Assembly: GCF_900185725.1 (NCBI RefSeq)
Contig: NZ_FYAU01000030.1
Coordinates: 1-47,163, forward strand
Direction of reading: 5' to 3'
Source of the DNA: Stappia sp. TSB10P1A
GTDB taxonomy: Bacteria; Pseudomonadota; Alphaproteobacteria; Rhizobiales; Stappiaceae
Length of the DNA stretch: 47,163 bases
Shown: piece after piece, positions 18,150 to 26,432 of the stretch
How positions within the stretch are numbered: the stretch's first letter is position 1
Layout: the number at the start of each line of letters is the position of its first letter
Made by a program: the position numbers and the translations under genes
The notes under the pieces: model-generated
Seen by the model: only the letters and a program-made list of their open reading frames with translations
What the model was told of the DNA's origin: nothing
Databases searched by the model: none

Positions 18150-19113
18150 AGCTTTCGTTTTCGCCGATGCCGAGCCGGTTCATGCGCCGATAGAGCGTGG
18201 CGCGCCCGACGCCGAGGGCACGGGCCGCCTCCGAGACATTGCCGCCGCTGCGCGACAGCGCCCGCATCACCGCCGCCCGCTCGGCCCGCTCGAAGCCGGT
18301 CGGTCCGTCCTCGCGCCCGAACAGGTCCGAGGCGGGCACCCGGCGGATCGGGCCGCTGGTCCCCAGCCCGAAGGCCTTGCGCGCCCCCCGCGTCGCGCCG
18401 AGCACGATGTCGTCGCGGTCCACCGCCAGCAGCATCGCGGTCTCGCTGTCGTCGGCATCGGTGACGATGATGCGGGCCTGCGGGAAGGCGGCGCGGAAAC
18501 TGTCGACCTCAATCTGGCGGGCGGTCTGGGCGACCATGGCGGCGATCAGCCGGTTGAAGGACTCGGTCTGGTCGGCCCGCGCCGAGGAGACGTCGAGCGC
18601 CCCGATCAGCTCCCCCTCGGGCCCGAAGATCGGCGTGTCCATGCAACTCATCGACGTGTTGCGGGCGCGGAAATGTTCGTCGCGGTGGATGATGACGCGG
18701 CGCTGTTCGGCGATGCAGGTGCCGATGCCGTTGGTGCCTTCAGAGGCTTCGGACCAGTCGAAGCCGGGCACCAGGCCCCAGGCCTCGAACACCTCGGCAT
18801 CGCCGTCGGCGGCGCGCAGATCGAGCACCACCCCTTCGGCATCCGTCAGCAACACGCCGCATCCGGAGGCGCTGACGAGCTGGTAGAGCGCATCCAGCCG
18901 CGGCGCAGCGATCCTCAGGATCGCCTCGTAGCGGGCGCGGCGTTCGGCAAGCGCCTCGCCGCTGATGCGCCGCACCGCATCCCGTTCGCCCGGATCGAGG
19001 CCGTAATGGTCCAGCGACCGGCGCCAGGAAGCGGCCAGCCGTGAGCGGGCGGCGGAATTGGAGTCGGTCGCCGTCTTCACGACATGCGCGACATGCTGCG
19101 AGGGATCGGCCAA
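18148..19113 (-). CDS. AcoR-like GAF/Fis-HTH regulator lacking the AAA+ domain
   Basis: The start is TTG at 19113, chosen because AAGGAGGAG lies 6 nt upstream and no ATG precedes the conserved part; the product is 321 aa. SWRRSLDHYGLDP near residues 30-42 and the GAF block SEGTNGIGTCIAEQRRVIIHRDEHF match AcoR-type activators. The C-terminus (GGNVSEAARALGVGRATLYRRM) is a Fis-type HTH_8. The sigma-54-interacting AAA+ module that AcoR carries between them is absent: there is no GESGTGKE or GAFTGA. The GAF is joined to the HTH by only about 130 residues. It may therefore act at sigma-70 promoters. The neighbouring aldehyde dehydrogenase is the probable target. Confidence 0.85.
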   Translation of the reverse strand: MADPSQHVAHVVKTATDSNSAARSRLAASWRRSLDHYGLDPGERDAVRRISGEALAERRARYEAILRIAAPRLDALYQLVSASGCGVLLTDAEGVVLDLRAADGDAEVFEAWGLVPGFDWSEASEGTNGIGTCIAEQRRVIIHRDEHFRARNTSMSCMDTPIFGPEGELIGALDVSSARADQTESFNRLIAAMVAQTARQIEVDSFRAAFPQARIIVTDADDSETAMLLAVDRDDIVLGATRGARKAFGLGTSGPIRRVPASDLFGREDGPTGFERAERAAVMRALSRSGGNVSEAARALGVGRATLYRRMNRLGIGENES

Positions 19114-19161
19114 GTCGTTCTCCTCCTTGGGCGCAGCGTAGCATCCGACAACCCGTCCCGG

Positions 19162-19193
19162 AAACGAAAACCCCCGCGCCGGTGGCGCGGGGG
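19162..19193 (-). terminator. Rho-independent terminator of the binding-protein gene
   Basis: The stem at 19171-19193 has 10-bp arms (CCCCCGCGCC / GGCGCGGGGG) and a 3-nt loop. Read on the minus strand it is followed by TTTTCGTTT. It ends the transcript of the solute-binding protein gene. Confidence 0.88.
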
Positions 19194-19226
19194 CGAAAGG
19201 TCGATGGGGTGAGGATCGGATCCGGA

Positions 19227-20066
19227 TCAGCCGCCGAAGCCGAAGCCGACGGGCATGTCGGTCAGGGTGATGCCGAAGGGCTCCAGACTCTTGACGATCC
19301 AGGTCTGGTTGTTGCCGATGCGGCGGTTGTACTCGGCCCAGGCCGAGACGAAGCTCTTGAACGTCTCGTCGGCGCTGTAGTTGAGGGCGATGACGGAGGG
19401 GGTCGACAGAACCGGCGTCGGCACCTTCACCGAGCCCATCGTCGGCGCCTTCTTGGAGATGACGAGGCCGTTCAGCATCGTGTTGACGAGGCCGTCCGCC
19501 TTGCCGGTGGTGACGGCGACGATGGCCTCGTCCCGGGTCTTGAAGCGCAGCACATTGGCCTTGGGCAGATACTGCTGGGTGATCAGGTCCTGCGCCGAGC
19601 CGAGATCGACGGCGAAGGTGTATTTCGGGTCGTTCAACTCGCCCCAGGTCTTGCCGGTCAGTTCGTCCTTGGCCGAGACGATGATGAAGCTGTTGTAATA
19701 GGTCGGGTCGGAGAACGACACCGACATGGCGCGCACCGGCGTCGCGGTCACCGCGAAGGCCATGTCGACCTTGCCGCTCTGCACGTCGAGAATGGCGTTG
19801 GACCAGCTCGACTCCACCACTTCCAGCTTCACGTCCAGCATCTTGGCGATGTCGCTCGCCATGTCGATGACGAAACCTTGCCATTCGCCGGTGCGCGGAT
19901 CCTTGTTGAAATACGGCACCTCGTTGAGGATGCCGGGAATGCGTAGCACGCCGCGGGCGCGGATCTCCTCGATGGTGCCGGCGCTCGCGGTGCTGACGGC
20001 GGCGCTCGCGGCGCCGATGGCCAGCGTCATGGCGACGACACTGCACAGCTTCTTCAGGAATGTCAT
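19227..20066 (-). CDS. Polar amino-acid ABC transporter substrate-binding protein (PAAT family)
   Basis: A 279-aa periplasmic protein of the SBP_bac_3 family. A Sec signal peptide runs from MTFLKKLC through a hydrophobic stretch to about ASA near residue 28. The mature N-terminus IEEIRARGVLRIP, then VIDMASDIAKMLDVKLEVV and VDMAFAVTATPVRAMSVSFSDPTY, is standard for this family. The start at 20066 has GGAGG about 10 nt upstream. It lacks its own permease and ATPase; those lie at 27.5-29.0 kb beyond a LysR gene, so the transporter is split. The ligand is probably an amino acid or diamino acid. Confidence 0.9.
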   Translation of the reverse strand: MTFLKKLCSVVAMTLAIGAASAAVSTASAGTIEEIRARGVLRIPGILNEVPYFNKDPRTGEWQGFVIDMASDIAKMLDVKLEVVESSWSNAILDVQSGKVDMAFAVTATPVRAMSVSFSDPTYYNSFIIVSAKDELTGKTWGELNDPKYTFAVDLGSAQDLITQQYLPKANVLRFKTRDEAIVAVTTGKADGLVNTMLNGLVISKKAPTMGSVKVPTPVLSTPSVIALNYSADETFKSFVSAWAEYNRRIGNNQTWIVKSLEPFGITLTDMPVGFGFGG

Positions 20067-20266
20067 GGGTAAAGGACCTCCGTTGTTCCCCGACGTATCG
20101 TTGGCCGGTGCCCGTCTGGTGGCGCGGCCCGGCAGCACTGTTGGCCGGGGTCAAGCCTAGCGGGCGCGGGGGTGGGAACAATGCTAGAGACGCCGCCGCC
20201 CTTACGCAGTTTTTTATATGTTGGAAGGACCAATGGCGCTCACGGCGCCGGATAATCCGAGGGCGC

Positions 20267-21196
20267 CTACAGCGCCGGATGGGCGAGATCGCCGCCGCGC
20301 GGCGGCTCCAGCACCGGGCCGACCAGCTCGGCCTGGCAGTCGGCGAACAGCCGCTGCACGCTCGGGTGCTTCTGCAGGAAGCCGGCGCTGCCGAAATAGA
20401 CCCGCACCTCGGGCAGGTTGGTCAGCCTGACGCTGGCGATCGCCGCTTCCTCGCCCTGCATGCACCAGGACGGGATGATGGAGAAGCCCAGCCCCTCCTC
20501 GACGCAGCGCTTCACCGAGGAACTGCCGGAGGTGGAGATCGCCGGCTGCACCTGCGCCCCGTCGCGGCCGAGGAAGTCGACGGCGAGGTTGCGCAGTGTC
20601 TGGCCGGGCTCGTAGGTGATGAAGGCGCGCCCGCGCGCCCAGGCCGGCACCTCGGCCGGGGCCGGCGCCGCGCCCCAGGCGCGCGGATAGACGAGACTCA
20701 GCCGGTAGCTGCCGAGCAGGCGCTGCGGCACCACCGGATCGCCGAAATAGCGCTCGGAGATGCACACGTCGAGACTGCCGTTCTTGACCAGTTCGGCCAG
20801 CACTGTGTCGCGCTCGTAGACGGCGAATTCCATCTCCGGGAATTCCTCGCGAAACCGCGTCAGCACCTTGGGGAACAGATAGAAGAAGATCGCCTGCGGC
20901 ATGCCGACGCGCAGCGCCGAGCGCTGGTTCTCGATCAGCTTGGTCAGCCGTTCCAGCATGATGTCGAGTTCGGGATGCAGCAGGTTGTAGAGCGCCCGGC
21001 CGCGCGGCGTCAGCGCGATCCGCTTGGCGCCCTGCTCGGTCTCGATCAGCCGGCCGTTGAGGATCTGCTCCAGCCGGCGCACATGGTTGGCCGCCGACTG
21101 GTAGCTGAGATTCAGTTCCCGCGCCGCGCCGGAAAACGATCCGTGCCGGGCGACCTGGTAGAAGGTCTGGATGAGCGTCAGGCTGATCTTGGCCAT
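20267..21196 (-). CDS. LysR-family transcriptional regulator
   Basis: A 309-aa LysR-type regulator. The N-terminal winged HTH (LIQTFYQVARHGSFSGAARELNLSYQSAANHVRRLE) is complete. The effector domain follows with the expected lobes (LRVGMPQAIFFYLFP; TYEPGQTLRNLAVDFLG; GFSIIPSWCM). The start at 21196 gives the standard LysR N-terminus and has GGGAGA upstream. It is divergent from the flavoprotein gene at 21320 and precedes the binding-protein gene on the same strand, so it probably controls the whole amino-acid catabolic cluster. The shared promoter contains an 8-bp inverted repeat. Confidence 0.93.
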   Translation of the reverse strand: MAKISLTLIQTFYQVARHGSFSGAARELNLSYQSAANHVRRLEQILNGRLIETEQGAKRIALTPRGRALYNLLHPELDIMLERLTKLIENQRSALRVGMPQAIFFYLFPKVLTRFREEFPEMEFAVYERDTVLAELVKNGSLDVCISERYFGDPVVPQRLLGSYRLSLVYPRAWGAAPAPAEVPAWARGRAFITYEPGQTLRNLAVDFLGRDGAQVQPAISTSGSSSVKRCVEEGLGFSIIPSWCMQGEEAAIASVRLTNLPEVRVYFGSAGFLQKHPSVQRLFADCQAELVGPVLEPPRGGDLAHPAL

Positions 21197-21242
21197 GCGT
21201 GTCTCCCTGCCGCACCGCCATAGGGGCTGCCTCCCCCTTAGC

Positions 21243-21285
21243 CGATACAAAATTCCGCAGCAAGCTCGCCCGTCATCTTGTATCG
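21243..21285. promoter_or_regulatory. Candidate LysR operator in the divergent promoter
   Basis: CGATACAA (21243-21250) and TTGTATCG (21278-21285) form perfect 8-bp arms 27 bp apart between the LysR gene and its divergent neighbour. ATAC-N(n)-GTAT arms are of the type bound by LysR proteins. The assignment is by position only. Confidence 0.5.
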
Positions 21286-21319
21286 ACGCTTCCCCGCCGG
21301 CCCCGCCACACTTGCCCCC

Positions 21320-22585
21320 ATGTTCAACCCCTGGGGTCAGCCCGTGGCAACTGCGCATCCGCAACCCGCTTCCGTTGTCGTCGCCGGTGCCGGCATCATT
21401 GGCAGCGCCGCCGCCTATTTCCTGGCGCGGCGCGGGCTCAATGTCACGGTGCTCGACGCGCTCGCCCCGGCCGCCGAGGCCTCCGGCGCCGCCGACGGCG
21501 CCGTCTCCGTCGCCAGCAAGCGTCCGGGCCCCTTGATGCAGGCCGCGCTCCAGGGCATCGCCCTCTATCGCCGGCTGGCGGGGCTCGACCCGGACCCCGG
21601 AACCGGCCTTCAGGGCGACGACGCACCGCTTGCCGGCCTGTTCCATCCCCGCTCCACCTTCATCGTCGCCGCGAGCCCGACCGAACGCGCGGTGCTGGAA
21701 GCCCATGCCGCCGCCCTCGCCCAGGCCGGCGTCGCGGTCGCGGCCATCGAGCCGCCGGCGATCCAGGCGCGCTTTCCCGCCCTGTCGGCGGCCGCCTGCC
21801 TCGTCATCGAGGTGCGCGGCGACGGCCATGCCATCGGCTATCAGGTGGTGCGGCAACTGCTTGCCGCCGCCCGCGTGCCGGTGCTGCGCGGCTGCCCGGT
21901 GACCCGGCTCGACATCGACGCGGCCGGCGGGCGCATTCGCGCCGTCGAGACGCCGCGCGGCCGGATCGCCGCCGATGCCTTCGTCTTCGCCACCGGCAAC
22001 GGCACCGCGCCCCTGTTCGGCCTGCAAGCCGTGCTCACCCCGCGCAAGGGCCAGTTGCTGATCACCGAGCGCGACCTGGCGCTGAGCCGCGCCATGCCCG
22101 GCTCGATCATGTCCGGGCGCTATCTCCTGTCCAAGGGCAGCCAGACCCGCGCGCTGGACGCCGGCGGCGAGCAGGCCTCCGCCTCCGCCGCGCGCGGCTT
22201 CGGCCTCGTCGTCGACCCGCTGCGCACCGGCCAGTTCCTCATCGGCGGCACCCGCGAGGACCATGGCGACAAGCGCGAGACCGATCTTGCCGCCGTCTCC
22301 CGCATCCTCTCCGACGCGGTCGCGCTGGTGCCCGGCCTTGCCGGCGTGCGCCTGCTGCGCGGCTTTGCCGGCGCCCGCACCGCCGTGCGCGACGGGCTGC
22401 CGCTGGTCGGCCCCCTGCCCGGCCTTGCCAACGGGTTTCTCGCCACCGGTTTCGAGGGTGACGGCATCTGCCTCGGTCCGGTCACCGGCGCCGCCCTTGC
22501 CGATCTCGTCTGCGGCACGGCGCCGGCGCTGGACCTTGCCCCCTTCGCGCCCTCCCGCTTCGCCGAATTGCAGGCCGCCGCATGA
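21320..22585 (+). CDS. D-amino-acid dehydrogenase-like flavoprotein (DAO family, HcnC-like beta subunit)
   Basis: A 421-aa FAD-dependent oxidoreductase of the DAO family. The dinucleotide motif VVAGAGIIGSAAAYFLARRG is near 20-39, and the C-terminal GFEGDGICLGPVTGAALADLV is the second FAD-contact region. DAO proteins followed by a small [2Fe-2S] protein and an FAD/NAD protein form heteromeric dehydrogenases for D-amino acids, hydroxyproline, opines or glycine (HcnABC). The ATG at 21320 is used; a TTG at 21278 and a GTG at 21343 are alternatives, and the Shine-Dalgarno is poor for all. The stop overlaps the next gene by 4 bp. Confidence 0.85.
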   Translation: MFNPWGQPVATAHPQPASVVVAGAGIIGSAAAYFLARRGLNVTVLDALAPAAEASGAADGAVSVASKRPGPLMQAALQGIALYRRLAGLDPDPGTGLQGDDAPLAGLFHPRSTFIVAASPTERAVLEAHAAALAQAGVAVAAIEPPAIQARFPALSAAACLVIEVRGDGHAIGYQVVRQLLAAARVPVLRGCPVTRLDIDAAGGRIRAVETPRGRIAADAFVFATGNGTAPLFGLQAVLTPRKGQLLITERDLALSRAMPGSIMSGRYLLSKGSQTRALDAGGEQASASAARGFGLVVDPLRTGQFLIGGTREDHGDKRETDLAAVSRILSDAVALVPGLAGVRLLRGFAGARTAVRDGLPLVGPLPGLANGFLATGFEGDGICLGPVTGAALADLVCGTAPALDLAPFAPSRFAELQAAA

Positions 22586-22869
22586 CCCGTCCCACCTTCT
22601 TCTGGATGTCGCGGCCGATCCCGTTTTCGGACGGCGAGAGCATCGCCGCCGCCCTCACCGCCGCCGGCATCGTCTCGCTGGGGCGCGATCCCGTCGGCCA
22701 GTCGGCCCGCTACTTCTGCGGCATCGGCGCCTGCCAGGCCTGCACCGTGCGGGTCGCCGGCGTGCCGCGCGAGGCCTGCCTGACCAGGGCCGAGGCGGGC
22801 GCCCGCGTCGAGCCCCTCCACCCCGCACCCCTCCACCTCGTACAGGGAGAGCCCGGCGATGCGGCCTGA
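22582..22869 (+). CDS. [2Fe-2S] small subunit of the dehydrogenase (HcnA-like)
   Basis: A 95-aa plant-type ferredoxin domain of the Fer2_4 class, the electron-transfer subunit between the two flavoproteins. Cluster cysteines are at residues 46, 51, 54 and 66 (FCGIGACQAC, then EACLT), the C-x4-C-x2-C-x11-C arrangement of the family. The start overlaps the previous stop (ATGA), and its own 3' end overlaps the next gene by 11 bp. This tight coupling indicates a stoichiometric complex. Confidence 0.92.
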   Translation: MTRPTFFWMSRPIPFSDGESIAAALTAAGIVSLGRDPVGQSARYFCGIGACQACTVRVAGVPREACLTRAEAGARVEPLHPAPLHLVQGEPGDAA

Positions 22870-24262
22870 CGCCCCCCGCAAGATCGAACGGGCGATGGAT
22901 GTGCTGGTCGTCGGCGGCGGCCCGGCCGGCATGGCCTGCGCCAGCGCCTGCGCCCGTCAGGGCCTGTCCGTCACGCTGGTCGACCAGCGCGCCAGCCTCG
23001 GCGGCGCCATCTTCCGCCAGCCGGTCGGCGGCGCCGCGCCGGTGCCGCAACCGGCCTCCTCCCGGCAGCGCTGGCGCCGGCTCCTCGCCGATCTCACCTC
23101 CGCACCCGGCCTCGACCTGCGCCTTGAAACCCTGTTTCTCGGGCTCGAGGCCGACGGCCTGGCGCTGATCGAGGATCGCAATGCCGGCCGCGTCCTGTCG
23201 CTGCGCCCGCGCGCGCTCGTGCTTGCCACCGGCGCCGTCGAGCGCATCCTGCCGCGTCCCGGCTGGACCCTGCCGGGCGTCGTCACCGCCGGCGGGCTGC
23301 AGGTGTTGATGAAGGAGACCGGCCGCCCTCCCGCCGGCCGGGTGGTGCTGGCCGGCTCCGGCCCGCTGCTGCTCGCCGTCGCCGCCCAGATGACCGGCCT
23401 CGGCCATCCGCCGCTCGCCATTCTCGAGGCGGGCGACCCGCTGCGGCGCTGGTCGGCAGGTCTTGCCCTCATCGCCCATCCGGCCCTGCTGCGCGAGGCG
23501 GCGGGCTATCTCGCGACCCTTGCCCGCGCCCGCGTGCCCTGGCATCGCGGCGCCGTGCTGCGGCGGATCGCAGCCGAGAGCGAGGGCGAGGGCGAGACCC
23601 TTGTCGCCACCTGGACCGACCGGCGCGGCGCCAGCCACAGCCTTGCCGCCGATCGCATCGCCCTGCATGACGGGCTTGCCGAAAACGCCTTCGGCCTGCC
23701 CGAGGATGCGGCGGCGTCGCCGCGCCGCCCGCTGGTCCTGCGCATCGGCGACTGCCGCGCCGCGCTCGGCGCCCCGGCCGCCATCGCCGACGGCACTGCC
23801 GCCGGAGAGCGGATCGCGGCCCGCCTCGCCTCCCCGACCGGGCGGCAGGCCACCGATGCCGAAACCGAGCCCGCCGCCCTTGCCCGCCACCGCGCCGCCC
23901 AGGGCCATATCGCCCGCGCCTTCGCGCCGCTGGCGCCGGTGTCCCCCGCCGACCTTGCCGACGACACGGTGCTGTGCCGCTGCGAGGGCCGCACCGTCGG
24001 CGACCTCAAGCGCCTGCTTGCCGAGGATGAAGGTCTGTCCCCGCGCGAGCTGAAGCTGAGCGGCCGCTTCGCCATGGGCGCCTGCCAGGGCCGGTTCTGC
24101 GCCGCCAACACCGCCGCCCTGACCAGCAGCCTGACCGGTGCGACCACTCCCTTCGCCCCCGGCGCGTTCACCGGCCAGCGCTGGCCGATCCGCCCCGTTC
24201 CCATCGCCGCGCTCGCCGCCCCGGCGCCCGCCCCCTCCCTGCCTGACGAGAGCCAGACATGA
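22859..24262 (+). CDS. FAD/NAD(P)-binding alpha subunit of the dehydrogenase with a C-terminal BFD-type [2Fe-2S] domain (HcnB-like)
   Basis: A 467-aa flavoprotein. VLVVGGGPAGMACASACAR at 16-34 binds FAD. A second Rossmann region (RVVLAGSGPLLLAVAAQM) is central. The C-terminal domain has cysteines at 373 and 375 (LCRCEG) and at 409 and 414 (GACQGRFC), the CxC...Cx4C ligands of BFD-like [2Fe-2S] domains. This is the alpha subunit of heteromeric amino-acid/opine dehydrogenases (OoxA, HcnB, D-hydroxyproline dehydrogenase). It passes electrons on, probably to the quinone pool. The stop overlaps the aldehyde dehydrogenase start by 4 bp. Confidence 0.9.
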   Translation: MRPDAPRKIERAMDVLVVGGGPAGMACASACARQGLSVTLVDQRASLGGAIFRQPVGGAAPVPQPASSRQRWRRLLADLTSAPGLDLRLETLFLGLEADGLALIEDRNAGRVLSLRPRALVLATGAVERILPRPGWTLPGVVTAGGLQVLMKETGRPPAGRVVLAGSGPLLLAVAAQMTGLGHPPLAILEAGDPLRRWSAGLALIAHPALLREAAGYLATLARARVPWHRGAVLRRIAAESEGEGETLVATWTDRRGASHSLAADRIALHDGLAENAFGLPEDAAASPRRPLVLRIGDCRAALGAPAAIADGTAAGERIAARLASPTGRQATDAETEPAALARHRAAQGHIARAFAPLAPVSPADLADDTVLCRCEGRTVGDLKRLLAEDEGLSPRELKLSGRFAMGACQGRFCAANTAALTSSLTGATTPFAPGAFTGQRWPIRPVPIAALAAPAPAPSLPDESQT

Positions 24263-25656
24263 CCAAGCTGTCCACCGCCGCCCTGCACACCGAGCCCGAC
24301 TTCGCCGTCCGTAACCCGTTCGACGGGACCGAGGTCGCCCGCCTGCCGGCGAGTTCCCCGGCCGATATCCTCGCCGCGCTCACCCGCGCCCGCCGCGCCC
24401 AGGCTCAGTTCCGCCATTCGACCCCGGCGGAGCGCCGTGCCCTGCTGAACGCGCTCGCCGCCGAGATCGCCGCCGATGCGGAACCCCTTGCCGCCACCAT
24501 CTGCGCGGAAATGGGCAAGACCATCCGCGAGGCGCGCAACGAGGTCCGCCGCGCCCAGAACACGCTGAAACTGTCCGGCGATGCCGCCACCTTCCTCGAC
24601 GGCGAGGCGCTGCACTGCGCCATTGTCGAGGGCGGCGCCGACCGGCTCGCCACCATCACCTATCAGCCGGTCGGCGTCGTCGGCGCGATCACCCCGTTCA
24701 ACTATCCGGTCAATCTCCTGTGCCACAAGCTCGGGCCCGCCATCGCCGCCGGCAATGCGGTGGTCGCCAAGCCCTCGCCCAAGGCGCCGCTCGCCGCCGC
24801 CCGCCTTGCCGAGCTCGCCGTGCGCGCCGGCTGGCCGCGCGATCTGTTCCAGGTGGTGCATGGCGGTGCCGAGGCGGCGCTGGCGCTGGCCCGCGCGCCC
24901 ATCGACCTGCTCTCCTTCACCGGCGGTCCCGCAGCCGGCCTTGCCCTGAAGACCGCCAGCGGCCTCGTCCGCTGCCTGATGGAACTCGGCGGCAACGATC
25001 CGCTCTTCGTCCTGCCGGATGCCGATCTCGACCGCGCCGTCGCCACCGCCATCGGCCATCGTTTCGAGATCGCCGGCCAGAGCTGCGCGGCGGTGAAGAA
25101 GCTCTATCTCCACTCCGCCATCGCCGAGACCTTCATCGATCGGCTGGTCGCCGCCGTCGCCGGGGTCCGTGCCGGCGATCCGGCGGACGAGGCCACCGAC
25201 ATGGGGCCGGTGATCGACGAGGCCGCCGCGCGGCTGGTCGAGGAGCGCGTCGGCGCCACCCTCGCCTCGGGCGCGCGTCTCCTCGCCGGGGGCGGCCGCA
25301 AGGGCACGCTGGTCGCCCCGACGGTGCTGCGCGACGTCGCCGCCGACGCGCCGATCATCGCCGAGGAAACCTTCGGCCCGGTCATCGCCATCCGCACCTT
25401 CTCGGACGCCCGCACCGCCATCGCCGAGGTCAATGCCGGCGCCTACGGCCTGCAGGCCGGCGTCTTCACCAACGACCATGCCATGGTCAAGCTGTTCTCG
25501 CGCGAGCTGATCGTCGGCGGCGTGATGATCAACGAGGGCCCGGATTTCCGCGCCGAACACGTCCCCTTCGGTGGCGTCAAGCGCAGCGGCCTCGGCCGCG
25601 AGGGCGTGCGCATCGCCCTGCGCGAGATGAGCGAGCCGAAGGTGGTGATCGACTGA
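24259..25656 (+). CDS. Aldehyde dehydrogenase, GapN/lactaldehyde-dehydrogenase-like
   Basis: A 465-aa NAD(P)-dependent aldehyde dehydrogenase. ITPFNYPVNLLCHKLGPAIA is the oxyanion-hole segment, LMELGGNDPLFV carries the catalytic glutamate, and Cys276 lies in GQSCAAVKK, close to the GQRCTAVKR of GapN-type enzymes. The group oxidises small polar aldehydes such as lactaldehyde, sulfoacetaldehyde or phosphonoformaldehyde. Here it sits between an amino-acid dehydrogenase and DapB/DapA-like genes, so a semialdehyde from amino-acid cleavage (for instance aspartate semialdehyde) is a reasonable substrate. This is inference. Confidence 0.88.
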   Translation: MTKLSTAALHTEPDFAVRNPFDGTEVARLPASSPADILAALTRARRAQAQFRHSTPAERRALLNALAAEIAADAEPLAATICAEMGKTIREARNEVRRAQNTLKLSGDAATFLDGEALHCAIVEGGADRLATITYQPVGVVGAITPFNYPVNLLCHKLGPAIAAGNAVVAKPSPKAPLAAARLAELAVRAGWPRDLFQVVHGGAEAALALARAPIDLLSFTGGPAAGLALKTASGLVRCLMELGGNDPLFVLPDADLDRAVATAIGHRFEIAGQSCAAVKKLYLHSAIAETFIDRLVAAVAGVRAGDPADEATDMGPVIDEAAARLVEERVGATLASGARLLAGGGRKGTLVAPTVLRDVAADAPIIAEETFGPVIAIRTFSDARTAIAEVNAGAYGLQAGVFTNDHAMVKLFSRELIVGGVMINEGPDFRAEHVPFGGVKRSGLGREGVRIALREMSEPKVVID

Positions 25657-25667
25657 GGGAACCCGCC

Positions 25668-26411
25668 ATGCGCATCGCCGTCATGGGCGCGTCGGGCCGC
25701 GTCGGGACCCGCCTCGTCGAACTCGTCCTCGCCAGTCCCGGGCTGGAGCTGGCCGCCGCGCTGGTCTCGCCCCGCTCGGCCCTGGTCGGCACGCCGGTCG
25801 CCGGCGGCAGCATCGAGTACCGCCCCTCGGACGCGGCCATGAACAGCCATTGCGACGTGATCGTCGACTTCTCCTCGCCCGCCGCCTCGCTCGCCCTGCA
25901 GGGCGAGGTCGGCGAGAAGCCGATCCCGATGGTCATCGGCACCACCGGCTTTTCCGCCGAAGAAGACGCCGCGCTCACCGCCTTCGCCGCCCATCGGCCG
26001 ATGGTGGTCAGCGCCAATTTCGCCCTCGGCTTCGAGGCCTTCCGCCAGATCGCCGGCCGCTTCGCCCGGTTGATGCCCGGCGGTGAGGCCGGCGTCGGCG
26101 AGGTCTATCACGCCCGCAAGAAGGCCGAGCCCTCCGGCACCTCGCGCTGGCTCGCCGCCACGGTGCGCGAGGCCCGCTCCGCCGCCATGGGCTTCGACGC
26201 GCCGGAGCCGGACATCCGCGTCACCCGCGAGGGCGACACGGTCGGCGTCAACGAGCTCCGGTTCGACCTTGGCTCCGCCGAACTGCTGCTCAGCTACCGC
26301 GTCCACACCCTCGCCGCCTATGCCGAAGGGGCGCTCGCCGCCGCCCAGTGGCTCGCCGCCCGCCGTCCCGCCAACGGGCGCTATGCGCTCGCCGACACCA
26401 ATTCAAACTGA
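25668..26411 (+). CDS. DapB-like reductase with a substituted catalytic histidine
   Basis: A 247-aa protein of the dihydrodipicolinate reductase family. The N-terminal MRIAVMGASGRVG binds NAD(P)H, and VIGTTGF is the family motif. In the active-site block the E. coli pattern HHRHKVDAPSGT is replaced by Y147-H148-A-R-K151-K-A-E-P-S-G-T: the lysine and the second histidine are kept, but the first (catalytic) histidine is tyrosine. It is probably not the housekeeping DapB. It may reduce or oxidise a related cyclic imine. The start has GAGGGA about 7 nt upstream, and it is followed 21 bp later by a DapA-like gene. The motif comparison is by eye. Confidence 0.82.
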   Translation: MRIAVMGASGRVGTRLVELVLASPGLELAAALVSPRSALVGTPVAGGSIEYRPSDAAMNSHCDVIVDFSSPAASLALQGEVGEKPIPMVIGTTGFSAEEDAALTAFAAHRPMVVSANFALGFEAFRQIAGRFARLMPGGEAGVGEVYHARKKAEPSGTSRWLAATVREARSAAMGFDAPEPDIRVTREGDTVGVNELRFDLGSAELLLSYRVHTLAAYAEGALAAAQWLAARRPANGRYALADTNSN

Positions 26412-26432
26412 CTTCTGCAAGGAGGATCTTCC

